Shown here piece after piece: positions 56,414-64,000 of a stretch of DNA of 64,000 bases. Origin of the DNA: Paludibacteraceae bacterium (GTDB lineage Bacteria; Bacteroidota; Bacteroidia; Bacteroidales; Paludibacteraceae); contig JARLGW010000001.1 of NCBI GenBank assembly GCA_031292565.1, positions 620,001 through 684,000 on the forward strand. Direction: 5' to 3'. A model generated the notes under the pieces. The model was not told the DNA's origin. It saw only the letters and a list, made by a program, of their open reading frames with translations, and did not search any database. The position numbers and the translations under genes are program-made. How positions within the stretch are numbered: position 1 is the first letter of the stretch; every line of letters begins with the position of its first letter.

Positions 56414-58642
56414 TTAGAAGTTATTTATTCGTTCCACTTGCGTTACGCCTTTCACGGTTTTGATTTTTTTAATTAGGCTTTGCAACACGCCCAAATCACT
56501 TACTATCACGGTAATATGTCCTTGAAATACACCATCCACCGAATCTACCGAAATAGAACGCATGGTGATTTTTGACTCTTTGGTAATCAACGATGTAATG
56601 TTTGTTACAATGCCAATATCGTCCCGGCCTACCACGCGCAACGAGATAGGATATTGTGAACCAGACTTGCCCGACCAGCGTGCATTCACGATACGATACC
56701 CGAACCGTTGAATCATCTGTGGCGCGTTGGGGCAATCCATGCGATGTATTTTAATACCTCCCGAAGCTACAACAAAACCAAAAACCTCGTCACCATAAAT
56801 AGGATTACAGCATTTTGACAACTTATACTCAATGCCTTTTAGGTTTTGGTCTATTATCAATACATCCTCTTTTTTCCCGGAAGCATTTTGAGGTATTTCA
56901 GTTTCTTGCACAAAATTATTGGCCGAACGAGACTCTTGCAGTTCGGGCGAAATCTCTATTTTTTCATGTTCAGCCAAAATAGCATCCCGAATATCCAGCA
57001 TTTCCAACTTCTCTAGAGCAATAGCTTGATAGAAATCGCTCACGGCCTTGAAGTTCAGCTTCTTGGTTATACGGGTAATATCGGCCTCATCATAGTCCAA
57101 CTTCCAGTTTTTCAGGCGGCGCAACAAAATCTCCCGGCCTTGTTCGGCATCCTTATGCTCAACCTCTTTCAAGGCTTGTTTTATCTTTGTTTTGGCTTTG
57201 GAGGTAACCACAATATTCAGCCATTCCTGTTTCGGCTTTTGGTTTGCACCGGTTAGCACCTCCACCTGGTCGCCATTGTTCAGCACGTGGCGTATTTGCA
57301 CATTTTTACCATTCACCTTGGCTCCCACGCATTTGCTACCCAAGCGGGAATGGATGTTAAACGCAAAATCGAGCACGGTAGCTCCTTGCTTCAACTTTTG
57401 CAAATCGCCATTCGGGGTAAATACAAAAACTTCATCATCATACAAATCCAACTTGAAGTCGTCCATGAAATCCACGGCGTTCAGTTCCGGGTTTTCTAGA
57501 ATACCCCGAATATGTTTCAGCCATTCGTCCATGCCGTCCTCACTCTTGATGCCCTTGTATTTCCAATGCGCAGCCAACCCCTTTTCGGCCACTTCATCCA
57601 TACGCCGGGTGCGGATTTGTACTTCCACCCAATTACCTTCGGGACCCATCACCGTGGTGTGCAACGACTCGTACCCGTTCGATTTTGGGATGGAAAGCCA
57701 GTCGCGCAGCCGCTTGGGGTTGGGTTGGTATTTATCCGTAACGATGGAATATACCTGCCAGCATTCCGCTTTTTCTTTTTCCAATGGGCTGTTCAGAATA
57801 ACCCGGATGGCAAACAGGTCGTATATTTTTTCAAAAGGTGTATTTTGCTTTTTTATCTTGTTCCAAATGGAATAGATAGATTTCGTACGTCCTTTTATTT
57901 CAAAATCAAATCCGGCTTCTTCCAGTTGTGTTTTCAACGGAGCGATAAAGTCGGCAATAAACTTATCCCGCACCTCTTTGGTTTCTTTCAACTTCCGGGC
58001 AATATCAAAATACGTGTCGGGCGAAGTGTAGCGCAGCGACAAATCCTCCAACTCCGTTTTAAGTTTATATAGCCCCATGCGGTGAGCCAACGGTGCGTAT
58101 AAATAGGAGGCTTCGCGGGCAATTTTTAGCATGGAGTCCGCATCATACTTTTCCAAATTACGCATCACGTAAACCCGCTCGGCTATGAGGATAAATACCA
58201 CACGAATATCTTCGGCAAAAGTAAGCAGTAGTTTCCTGAAGTTTTCGGTTTCCACCGCCGCGTTCTTTTCATACAGCTCCTTGGCTCGTATCAACCCCCG
58301 GATAATAACAGCCACCGATTTATCAAACAGTTTGGTTACCTCTTCATAAGTATAGGCACCCGCTTCAACTGCATCGTAGGCTATCACACTAATAATAACC
58401 GCACGTCCCAACCCTATTTCATCCACCGCCAACAGAATGGTGTTCAAATTCCGAAGCACAGGGTTCAGTACCTCTTTACTACGGTCGCCACTCTCAATAC
58501 GTTTGGCTATGGTTTTATACAGTAATTCACGTACTGTTTTTTTATCATCGTTAGTCAATGCACTGCCAGCCGAACGTAAAATAGAACGGTAAACGCTAAT
58601 CAACTCTTTTCTTTCCTCAGTGGTAAAATATGCTTTTTCCAT
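56414..58642 (-). CDS. RelA/SpoT-family (p)ppGpp synthetase with degenerate hydrolase site
   Basis: The start at 58642 (MEKAYFTTEERKELIS), 742 residues, is chosen because the -7 box at 58672..58679 lies after the earlier in-frame ATG. Domains: HD region (about 1-190), synthetase (GRTKSIYSIWNKI, YDLFAIRVIL, SIPKSNGYESLHTTV, EVQIRTRRMDEVAEKGLAAHW), TGS (VFVFTPNGDLQKL), helical linker, and C-terminal ACT. In the HD region the expected HP is NP, the expected HD is YD (VISVIAYDAVEAG), and the DRLHNMRT block reads ERVYVMRN. It should make but not degrade (p)ppGpp, i.e. be RelA-like. Confidence 0.85.
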   Translation of the reverse strand: MEKAYFTTEERKELISVYRSILRSAGSALTNDDKKTVRELLYKTIAKRIESGDRSKEVLNPVLRNLNTILLAVDEIGLGRAVIISVIAYDAVEAGAYTYEEVTKLFDKSVAVIIRGLIRAKELYEKNAAVETENFRKLLLTFAEDIRVVFILIAERVYVMRNLEKYDADSMLKIAREASYLYAPLAHRMGLYKLKTELEDLSLRYTSPDTYFDIARKLKETKEVRDKFIADFIAPLKTQLEEAGFDFEIKGRTKSIYSIWNKIKKQNTPFEKIYDLFAIRVILNSPLEKEKAECWQVYSIVTDKYQPNPKRLRDWLSIPKSNGYESLHTTVMGPEGNWVEVQIRTRRMDEVAEKGLAAHWKYKGIKSEDGMDEWLKHIRGILENPELNAVDFMDDFKLDLYDDEVFVFTPNGDLQKLKQGATVLDFAFNIHSRLGSKCVGAKVNGKNVQIRHVLNNGDQVEVLTGANQKPKQEWLNIVVTSKAKTKIKQALKEVEHKDAEQGREILLRRLKNWKLDYDEADITRITKKLNFKAVSDFYQAIALEKLEMLDIRDAILAEHEKIEISPELQESRSANNFVQETEIPQNASGKKEDVLIIDQNLKGIEYKLSKCCNPIYGDEVFGFVVASGGIKIHRMDCPNAPQMIQRFGYRIVNARWSGKSGSQYPISLRVVGRDDIGIVTNITSLITKESKITMRSISVDSVDGVFQGHITVIVSDLGVLQSLIKKIKTVKGVTQVERINNF

Positions 58643-58671
58643 ACAAAAAATGCTTATGCTATGCTTCATTG

Positions 58672-58679
58672 CAAAGATA
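58672..58679 (-). promoter_or_regulatory. -7 box of the RelA/SpoT gene
   Basis: TATCTTTG on the minus strand, 30 bases before the ATG at 58642. Confidence 0.55.
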
Positions 58680-58780
58680 AACATTTTTAATTTTCAAAAT
58701 CTGAACAAGGCACTAATAAAAAGGGGTATTTTTCTATAATGATGTTAATACTTCGTTTTTTTGAAATCCTTTCGATATGC

Positions 58781-58811
58781 AACCTGCTAAGTTTTGAAAA
58801 CTTAGCAGGTT
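58781..58811. repeat. Perfect 15-bp palindromic hairpin
   Basis: AACCTGCTAAGTTTT and AAAACTTAGCAGGTT are exact reverse complements around one G. It stands alone in the gap between the RelA/SpoT gene and rplU and is not at a gene end. Its form is like dispersed palindromic repeats, but only one copy is present in this window. Confidence 0.6.
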
Positions 58812-58873
58812 TTGGTTTGGATTGAGATTTTAATAATATCGGCATCTTTTTTAAATAAAATTTATGCAAACTA

Positions 58874-58904
58874 TTTGAAAACCAAAATACATTGCGTAAA
58901 TTTG
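58874..58904 (+). promoter_or_regulatory. Promoter of rplU-rpmA
   Basis: TTTG (58874..58877), 19 bases, TAAATTTG (58897..58904): an exact consensus promoter. It leaves an 80-base leader before rplU. Confidence 0.75.
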
Positions 58905-58910
58905 CAGCCC

Positions 58911-58993
58911 AATTCGCACAGAGGTAACATAAAGCAGCTCTACCGCACGAAGCAGTAACTCACCTCCCCGAAATAATTATTAAACAACGTTTT
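58911..58993 (+). promoter_or_regulatory. rplU mRNA leader, possible autoregulatory structure
   Basis: The leader has a pairable GAGGT (58921..58925) and ACCTC (58962..58966) enclosing a C/A-rich loop. Many ribosomal-protein operons are controlled through such leaders. No named family is recognised here. Confidence 0.25.
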
Positions 58994-59308
58994 ATGTACG
59001 CAATTGTTGAGATTTTAGGACAACAGTTTAAAGTGGAAGCAGGAAAAAGACTGTATATCCACAGAATGGAAGAAGCTGAAAGAGGCTCGAAAATTGAATT
59101 TGAAAAAGTATTGTTAGTTGACAACGACGGAGCAATCACCGTTGGAGCTCCTACTGTAGCAGGTGCAAAAGTTGTGGCAGAAGTGCTTTCGCATGTTAAA
59201 GGCGATAAAGTATTGATTTTCCACAAAAAACGCCGTAAAGGACACCGCAAATTGAACGGTCACCGTCAATTTTTCACTGAAGTGTTAATTAACGAAATCG
59301 TAGCTTAA
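58994..59308 (+). CDS. rplU: 50S ribosomal protein L21
   Basis: A 104-residue protein with [23 protein letters not shown] (partly quoted), [20 protein letters not shown], and the [16 protein letters not shown]-terminal signature of L21. It binds 23S rRNA in the 50S subunit. It is followed by rpmA after 21 bases, the usual pair. Confidence 0.98.
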   Translation: MYAIVEILGQQFKVEAGKRLYIHRMEEAERGSKIEFEKVLLVDNDGAITVGAPTVAGAKVVAEVLSHVKGDKVLIFHKKRRKGHRKLNGHRQFFTEVLINEIVA

Positions 59309-59329
59309 CTTATTAAAATTTAGAAGAAA

Positions 59330-59599
59330 ATGGCACATAAAAAAGGAGTCGGTAGCTCCAAGAACGGTCGTGAGTCAGAAAGCAAGCGACTTGGCGTTAA
59401 GATTTTTGGTGGACAATTTGCTAAAGCAGGAAATATCCTTGTTCGTCAACGTGGTACAGTACACAATCCTGGTGCTAACGTAGGTATTGGTAAAGACCAT
59501 ACTTTATTTGCATTGGTTAACGGTACGGTAACATTCAAAAAGAAAAAAGATAACAAATCTTATATTTCCGTTCTACCAATTATTACTGAGCAAAATTAA
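59330..59599 (+). CDS. rpmA: 50S ribosomal protein L27
   Basis: An 89-residue L27 starting [20 protein letters not shown], with the conserved [21 protein letters not shown]-type block (partly quoted) and [14 protein letters not shown]. The N-terminus reaches the peptidyl-transferase centre. No Firmicutes-type cleavable extension is present. A hairpin (59582..59610) overlaps the stop, and a second, stronger terminator follows. Confidence 0.98.
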   Translation: MAHKKGVGSSKNGRESESKRLGVKIFGGQFAKAGNILVRQRGTVHNPGANVGIGKDHTLFALVNGTVTFKKKKDNKSYISVLPIITEQN

Positions 59600-59624
59600 A
59601 ACTCAGTAATTATATCATAAAAAC

Positions 59625-59668
59625 AATCCCGATTTTTCAACAAAGAGAAATCGGGGTTTTGTTTTTTA
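59625..59668 (+). terminator. Terminator after rpmA
   Basis: AATCCCGATTT pairs with AAATCGGGGTT (one G-T), followed by a T-rich run. Confidence 0.85.
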
Positions 59669-59773
59669 GTATATTTGTAACATGAAATATCAGGCACCCT
59701 GTTCTTTCTACAAGGATCAATCGGCCTCTATATATAGCATTCATTATTAACTACTTCATTATTAATTTGAATA

Positions 59774-61045
59774 ATGCTTACACTAAAACAAATCACCGAC
59801 AACACGGACGACGTTATTCGCCGCCTAGCCAAAAAACATTTTGACGGAAAAAAACTCATTGAACAAGTAATTGAAATCAACAGCAAACGCAAGAATACCC
59901 AATCGGTACTCGATGCTAACCTTGCTGAATTAAACAATATATCAAAAACCATCGGGGCTTTGATGAAAGACGGCAAAAAGGATGAAGCCGAAGCCGCACG
60001 CGCCAAAGTAGCCGACATGAAAGAGGGCAACAAGCAATTGGAAGCAGACATGAAGGAAGCCGAAGAAATGCTTATCACCATTCTTTGCACCATCCCGAAT
60101 CTACCACACGAATCGGTACCCGAAGGAAAACATGCCGAAGACAATGTGGTGGAAAAAACCGGGGGAAAAATGCCCGATTTAGGTGCAGATGCACTTCCGC
60201 ACTGGGAACTCGCTAAAAAATACGACCTTATTGATTTTGAATTAGGTGTGAAAATTACCGGGGCAGGTTTCCCCGTTTACAAGGGCAAAGGAGCGCGCCT
60301 GCAACGTGCGTTAATCAACTTCTTTTTGGATAATGCCCGCGAAGCAGGATACTTGGAAATACAACCTCCTTACGTGGTAAACACCGCGTCGGGCTACGGA
60401 ACAGGCCAATTGCCCGACAAGGAAGGTCAAATGTATCATGCCAATTTGGACGACTTATATTTAATTCCTACCGCCGAAGTTCCGGTAACCAATATTTACC
60501 GCGATGTTATTTTGGATAAAAAAGAATTACCCATTAAAAACACCGCCTACTCGGCATGTTTCCGTCGTGAAGCAGGTTCGTATGGCAAAGATGTACGTGG
60601 GCTGAACCGCTTGCACCAATTTGACAAGGTGGAAATAGTACGCATAGATACTCCCGAACATTCCTACGAATCGTTGACGGAGATGGTGGATTATGTACAA
60701 ACGCTGGTAGAAAAATTGGAACTACCTTGGCATATCCTCCGCCTTTGTGGTGGCGATATGAGCTTTACCTCGGCCATTACTTTCGATTTTGAAGTGTTCT
60801 CGGCAGCACAAAAACGCTGGTTGGAAGTAAGTTCGGTATCCAACTTTGAAAGCTACCAAGCCAATAGGTTGAAATGTCGCTACCGCAATGAGGATAAAAA
60901 AACAGAGCTATGCCACACACTCAACGGAAGCGCATTAGCCTTGCCACGTATCGTGGCTGCCTTGCTGGAAAACAACCAGACACCCGAAGGCATCCGCATA
61001 CCAAAAGCATTAATTCCTTACACGGGATTTGATATAATTGATTAA
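59774..61045 (+). CDS. serS: Seryl-tRNA synthetase
   Basis: A 423-residue class II synthetase. An N-terminal coiled coil (about residues 28-105) clamps the long arm of tRNA-Ser. The catalytic core has [37 protein letters not shown] (motif 2, in part), and motif 3 [21 protein letters not shown] -7 box TATATTTG is at 59670..59677. The purT frame overlaps its end, but the likely purT start is 28 bases downstream. Confidence 0.97.
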   Translation: MLTLKQITDNTDDVIRRLAKKHFDGKKLIEQVIEINSKRKNTQSVLDANLAELNNISKTIGALMKDGKKDEAEAARAKVADMKEGNKQLEADMKEAEEMLITILCTIPNLPHESVPEGKHAEDNVVEKTGGKMPDLGADALPHWELAKKYDLIDFELGVKITGAGFPVYKGKGARLQRALINFFLDNAREAGYLEIQPPYVVNTASGYGTGQLPDKEGQMYHANLDDLYLIPTAEVPVTNIYRDVILDKKELPIKNTAYSACFRREAGSYGKDVRGLNRLHQFDKVEIVRIDTPEHSYESLTEMVDYVQTLVEKLELPWHILRLCGGDMSFTSAITFDFEVFSAAQKRWLEVSSVSNFESYQANRLKCRYRNEDKKTELCHTLNGSALALPRIVAALLENNQTPEGIRIPKALIPYTGFDIID

Positions 61046-61073
61046 TTTTTCAAAAGACCCTAAACACACATTT

Positions 61074-62255
61074 ATGGCAGCTGTAACTATCGGAACTCCG
61101 TTATTTAAAGGAGCAAAAAAACTTCTCTTGTTAGGAAGTGGTGAGTTAGGTAAGGAAGTAATTATTGAAGCGCAACGCTTTGGAATTGAGTGCATCGCGG
61201 TGGATTCGTACGAGCATGCACCCGCGCATCAGGTAGCCCATCGTTTTCATGTAATCAACATGAAAGACGGGAAGGCATTGCGTGCCGTGGTGGAAAGCGA
61301 ACAGCCCGATTTTATCGTACCCGAAATAGAAGCTATCAATACCGATATGCTGAAAGAACTCGAAGCCGAAGGGTTCCGGGTGATTCCAACAGCTAACGCT
61401 GCCAAACTGACCATGGACAGGGAGGGCATCCGCCGACTAGCTGCCGAAACATTGCATTTGCCAACGGCCAACTATCTGTTTGCCGAAAGCTTGGACGAAT
61501 TTATCTCCGCAGTGGCTAAAATCGGCATTCCATGCGTTACCAAACCCATCATGTCGTCCTCAGGCAAAGGGCAAAGTACCATAAAAAGCGAAGCCGACAT
61601 TGAAAAGGCTTGGACGTATGCCAAAGAAGCGGCTCGTGGTATCGGCTCAAAAATTATCATTGAAGAGTTTATAACCTTCGACTACGAGATAACACTACTC
61701 ACCGTGCGCACGGCTTTTGGCACCAAGTTCTGCGAACCCATTGGGCACGTGCAAATCAGCGGCGACTACCACGAAAGCTGGCAACCAATGGACATGAGCG
61801 ATAAAGCAAAAAAACAAGCACAAGATATTGCGCTCAAAGTTACCGATGCACTGAGTGGCTATGGCATCTTCGGAGTAGAACTATTTATCAGAAATGATGA
61901 GGTTATTTTCAGCGAAGTATCGCCCCGCCCCCACGATACCGGCATGGTAACAATGGTTACACAAAAAATGTCGGAATTTGAATTGCATGTAAGAGCCATC
62001 TTGGGTTTACCCGTAAATACCGATTTGGTGTTTCATGGAGCCAGCCATGTGATAAAAGCTACCGAAGAAAACTGGATGCCGATATTCGATATATTAGAAG
62101 CCTCACAAATTGAGAACACCAAAATTCGTTTATTCGGAAAGCCACATACCAAAGTAGGCCGACGCATGGGTGTGGTACTGGTTACCGCCGAAAACACCGA
62201 TATAGCTAGAGCAAATGCCGAAAAAGCCGCTCATTTGGTTAAAATCAACTATTAA
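61074..62255 (+). CDS. purT: Formate-dependent phosphoribosylglycinamide formyltransferase
   Basis: Start at 61074 ([11 protein letters not shown]) gives 393 residues; the open frame begins earlier, inside serS. ATP-grasp features: [52 protein letters not shown], and [16 protein letters not shown]. It makes formyl-GAR from GAR, formate and ATP in purine synthesis, bypassing 10-formyl-tetrahydrofolate. It is probably co-transcribed with serS. Confidence 0.95.
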   Translation: MAAVTIGTPLFKGAKKLLLLGSGELGKEVIIEAQRFGIECIAVDSYEHAPAHQVAHRFHVINMKDGKALRAVVESEQPDFIVPEIEAINTDMLKELEAEGFRVIPTANAAKLTMDREGIRRLAAETLHLPTANYLFAESLDEFISAVAKIGIPCVTKPIMSSSGKGQSTIKSEADIEKAWTYAKEAARGIGSKIIIEEFITFDYEITLLTVRTAFGTKFCEPIGHVQISGDYHESWQPMDMSDKAKKQAQDIALKVTDALSGYGIFGVELFIRNDEVIFSEVSPRPHDTGMVTMVTQKMSEFELHVRAILGLPVNTDLVFHGASHVIKATEENWMPIFDILEASQIENTKIRLFGKPHTKVGRRMGVVLVTAENTDIARANAEKAAHLVKINY

Positions 62256-62276
62256 GATTAAGCTCCTCAAAAAAAC

Positions 62277-62945
62277 ATGAAGCGAAAAAGCTTTTTACTT
62301 ATCGGGTTGTTACTATTTGTTTTGCAGGCAAAAGCACTGGATGGATATAGCTACCGGGTAAATTTGGGTGCCGGATTTTATAATGACACTAAAAATAATA
62401 TCTCGGTAACATCGGGATTCGTGGGGCTGGATTTCGGCTGGAGGATGAACAAGAACTTGAATCTTTATGTTGGCCTAAGTTATTGGGATGCCGAGCAAAG
62501 CACCAAATGGTATGGCGATGGAAACAAATACGACTGGGAGGGTTCGATGGCAAACTTAATTATTACAGGTTCGGCACGTTTCTCCACACCCGAATTAAGA
62601 TTACCTCACCATGAAGGGCTTTCGCTTTTTATAGAACCGGGTATTAATATAGAGCCTATGCCCGTGGGAATCGTTAATATTGACGAATATCCAAAAAACA
62701 GCAATTACTCAAGCTCTTACAACGGAACAAAAGTGAGTTTCTTTTATCCTTCGTGGCGATTAAGTGCCGGAGTAAGCTACCGATTTAACAATAATCTGTT
62801 TATCGACCTCTCCTACTTTATTAGCAATATGGATTTGCTGAAAATCTATCGAAAAATGACCGTGGACGGACAATACTTAAACTACTACATTCCTCGTAAA
62901 GAAAACCTGAATGCCATCCGTTTTACGTTAGGCCTAAATTTATAA
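62277..62945 (+). CDS. Outer-membrane beta-barrel protein of unknown function
   Basis: A 222-residue protein with a signal peptide (MKRKSFLLIGLLLFVLQAKA). Amphipathic strands follow, alternating glycines and aromatics (GYSYRVNLGAGFYND, LGLNL at the very end), typical of an 8-strand OmpA/OprF-like or OMP_b-brl barrel. It is 21 bases downstream of purT, perhaps in the same transcript. The role is unknown. Confidence 0.7.
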   Translation: MKRKSFLLIGLLLFVLQAKALDGYSYRVNLGAGFYNDTKNNISVTSGFVGLDFGWRMNKNLNLYVGLSYWDAEQSTKWYGDGNKYDWEGSMANLIITGSARFSTPELRLPHHEGLSLFIEPGINIEPMPVGIVNIDEYPKNSNYSSSYNGTKVSFFYPSWRLSAGVSYRFNNNLFIDLSYFISNMDLLKIYRKMTVDGQYLNYYIPRKENLNAIRFTLGLNL

Positions 62946-63016
62946 AGAAGAGTATATCAAGGCTCAACACTTGCCAAAGGTTAATATATATTCGTAACTA
63001 GGTTGTAAATATTTAC

Positions 63017-63024
63017 TACTTTTG
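63017..63024 (+). promoter_or_regulatory. -7 box next to the agmatine deiminase start
   Basis: TACTTTTG ends 5 bases before the ATG (63030), so the mRNA would be leaderless or nearly so if this box is used. Confidence 0.4.
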
Positions 63025-63029
63025 CATCC

Positions 63030-64000
63030 ATGAAACCTGACAAACTACATATCAATCTTCCAGCCGAATGGGCACCCCAAAGCGGGGTACAACTTACCTG
63101 GCCTCACGAGAAGACCGATTGGAAAAACATATTAAACGAAGTGATTCCCTGTTTTGCAGCAATAGCCAGCGAAATAGCCAAACGGGAAAAACTCCTGATT
63201 ATTTGCCACGACAAAGAAGTTGTTAATTTGCAATTGAGCACGAATATCAACCGGGACAATGTTCAATTGGTAGAAATGGAAACAAATGATACCTGGGCTA
63301 GAGATCATGGCGGTATTTCGGTTTTCGTGAACAACGAACCTTACATTTACGATTTTTGTTTCAATGGTTGGGGCATGAAGTTCCCTGCCAACCTGGATAA
63401 TTTGATAACCCGCAACCTGTACTTCCAACGAAACGTTTTTGAAGGAAACGTAGGCTATCAAAACATGCTTCATTGCGTGCTGGAAGGCGGAAGCATCGAA
63501 AGCGATGGCAAAGGCACGATACTCACCACGGCGGAATGCCTCCTATCCGAAAACCGGAACGAATACAAAAGTCAGGAAGAAATAGAGGATTATCTGAAAA
63601 CTATTTTCGGAGCCGAGCGTGTATTATGGCTAAACAACGGCTATTTGGCGGGCGACGACACGGATAGTCATATTGACACGTTGGCTCGTTTCTGCACGAA
63701 AGATACCATTGCCTACGTACAATGTACCGACAACACGGATGAACATTTTGAAGAATTAAAGTTGATGGAGGACGAACTGCAAGCATTCAGAACGCTGGAC
63801 GGAAAGCCGTACAACCTAATTCCGCTGCCAATGGCCGACGAGGTGATTGACGACGAAGATCGGTTACCGGCAACGTATGCCAACTTCTTAATTGTCAACG
63901 AAGCGGTATTGTACCCCACGTACAATTCGGCAAAAGACGAGATAGCAAAACAGCAATTGCAAAAGGCATTCCCCGACCATGAAATTGTCGGTATCAATTG
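63030..64000 (+). CDS. Agmatine deiminase / peptidyl-arginine deiminase-family protein, 3' end outside the window
   Basis: An open frame of 323 residues runs off the end. LPAEWAPQSGVQLTWPHEKTDW, NDTWARDHGGISV (catalytic Asp), LEGGSIESDGKGTILTT and GDDTDSHIDTLARF (catalytic His) are those of the agmatine deiminase family. The catalytic Cys, expected near the C-terminus, lies past position 64000. The enzyme converts agmatine to N-carbamoylputrescine and ammonia. Frequent partners such as N-carbamoylputrescine amidase would lie outside the window. Confidence 0.9.
   Translation, partial: MKPDKLHINLPAEWAPQSGVQLTWPHEKTDWKNILNEVIPCFAAIASEIAKREKLLIICHDKEVVNLQLSTNINRDNVQLVEMETNDTWARDHGGISVFVNNEPYIYDFCFNGWGMKFPANLDNLITRNLYFQRNVFEGNVGYQNMLHCVLEGGSIESDGKGTILTTAECLLSENRNEYKSQEEIEDYLKTIFGAERVLWLNNGYLAGDDTDSHIDTLARFCTKDTIAYVQCTDNTDEHFEELKLMEDELQAFRTLDGKPYNLIPLPMADEVIDDEDRLPATYANFLIVNEAVLYPTYNSAKDEIAKQQLQKAFPDHEIVGIN

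Noticed and set aside
57192-57875. Long plus-strand frames opposite the RelA/SpoT gene
   Set aside because: Composition follows the antisense of the conserved synthetase; no independent signals.

Overview
The window looks like the chromosome of a member of the Bacteroidota, most likely a Bacteroidales relative that carries a type IX secretion system. Reasons: promoters repeatedly fit the Bacteroidota pattern TTTG/TTG - 19 bases - TAnnTTTG (for example at 477..507, 18000..18029, 49575..49604, 58874..58904); two proteins end in type IX sorting domains; Shine-Dalgarno sites are rare; and housekeeping genes have the gene orders usual for that phylum. The genus cannot be named from the sequence alone.

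Left part (1..23150), mostly ordinary chromosome: an orphan type IX sorting-domain miniprotein, a transglutaminase-like protein, pdxA, rlmN, then a minus-strand envelope cluster (coaX, an outer-membrane protein, lptC, a CBS/HlyC transporter-like protein, a periplasmic peptidyl-prolyl isomerase). These are followed by an exported nitroreductase, a secreted PL1-type pectate lyase, small lipoproteins, a TetR regulator next to a cyclophilin lipoprotein, ffh, folD, a DUF2142 membrane protein, rsmE and two tiny lipoproteins.

Middle part (23.2-40.3 kb), defence island: a decayed stretch with an HTH fragment, then a very large CRISPR array (105 good 30-base repeats plus one degenerate end repeat, 24631..31550), its leader, and a complete type I-B (Cst/Tneap-like) cas set on the minus strand in the order cas6 - gap - cas8b/cst1 - cas7/cst2 - cas5 - cas3 - cas4 - cas1 - cas2 - leader - array. 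The handle-bearing end of the repeat, the degenerate far repeat and the cas2-proximal leader all say the array is transcribed on the minus strand.

The most interesting object is in the gap between cas6 and cas8 (39094..39489). A short plus-strand transcription unit (promoter box 39373..39380, intrinsic terminator 39455..39491) carries a diverged CRISPR-repeat-like segment ending in the 8-base handle ATTGAAAG. It is followed directly by a pseudo-spacer whose first 17 bases match, with one mismatch at position 6, a site at 39313..39329. That site lies beside the promoter boxes of the cas8 operon and is preceded by CCA. This is the architecture of a crRNA-like regulator (CreR) or antitoxin (CreA) that directs Cascade to a cas-locus promoter. 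A previously hidden 48-codon reading frame (39107..39253) lies between that promoter and cas8, where a CreT-like toxin or a leader peptide would be.

Right part (40.4-64 kb), ordinary chromosome again: mnmE, a nucleoside phosphorylase, a DUF985 cupin, a short HPPK-like protein, an ECF sigma factor, a compact plus-strand operon (nitroreductase, small membrane protein, DUF2520, KdsC-like phosphatase, UbiA prenyltransferase, Maf), and a polysaccharide deacetylase whose reading frame runs through a tRNA-Ser(CGA) gene. Then come a DUF1801 protein, an MBL-fold hydrolase, an RNA m5C methyltransferase, an RsmI-like methylase, a membrane-anchored Nudix-like protein, riboflavin synthase, menA, a RelA/SpoT enzyme with a degenerate hydrolase site, rplU-rpmA, serS, purT, a beta-barrel protein and the start of an agmatine deiminase cut by the window end.
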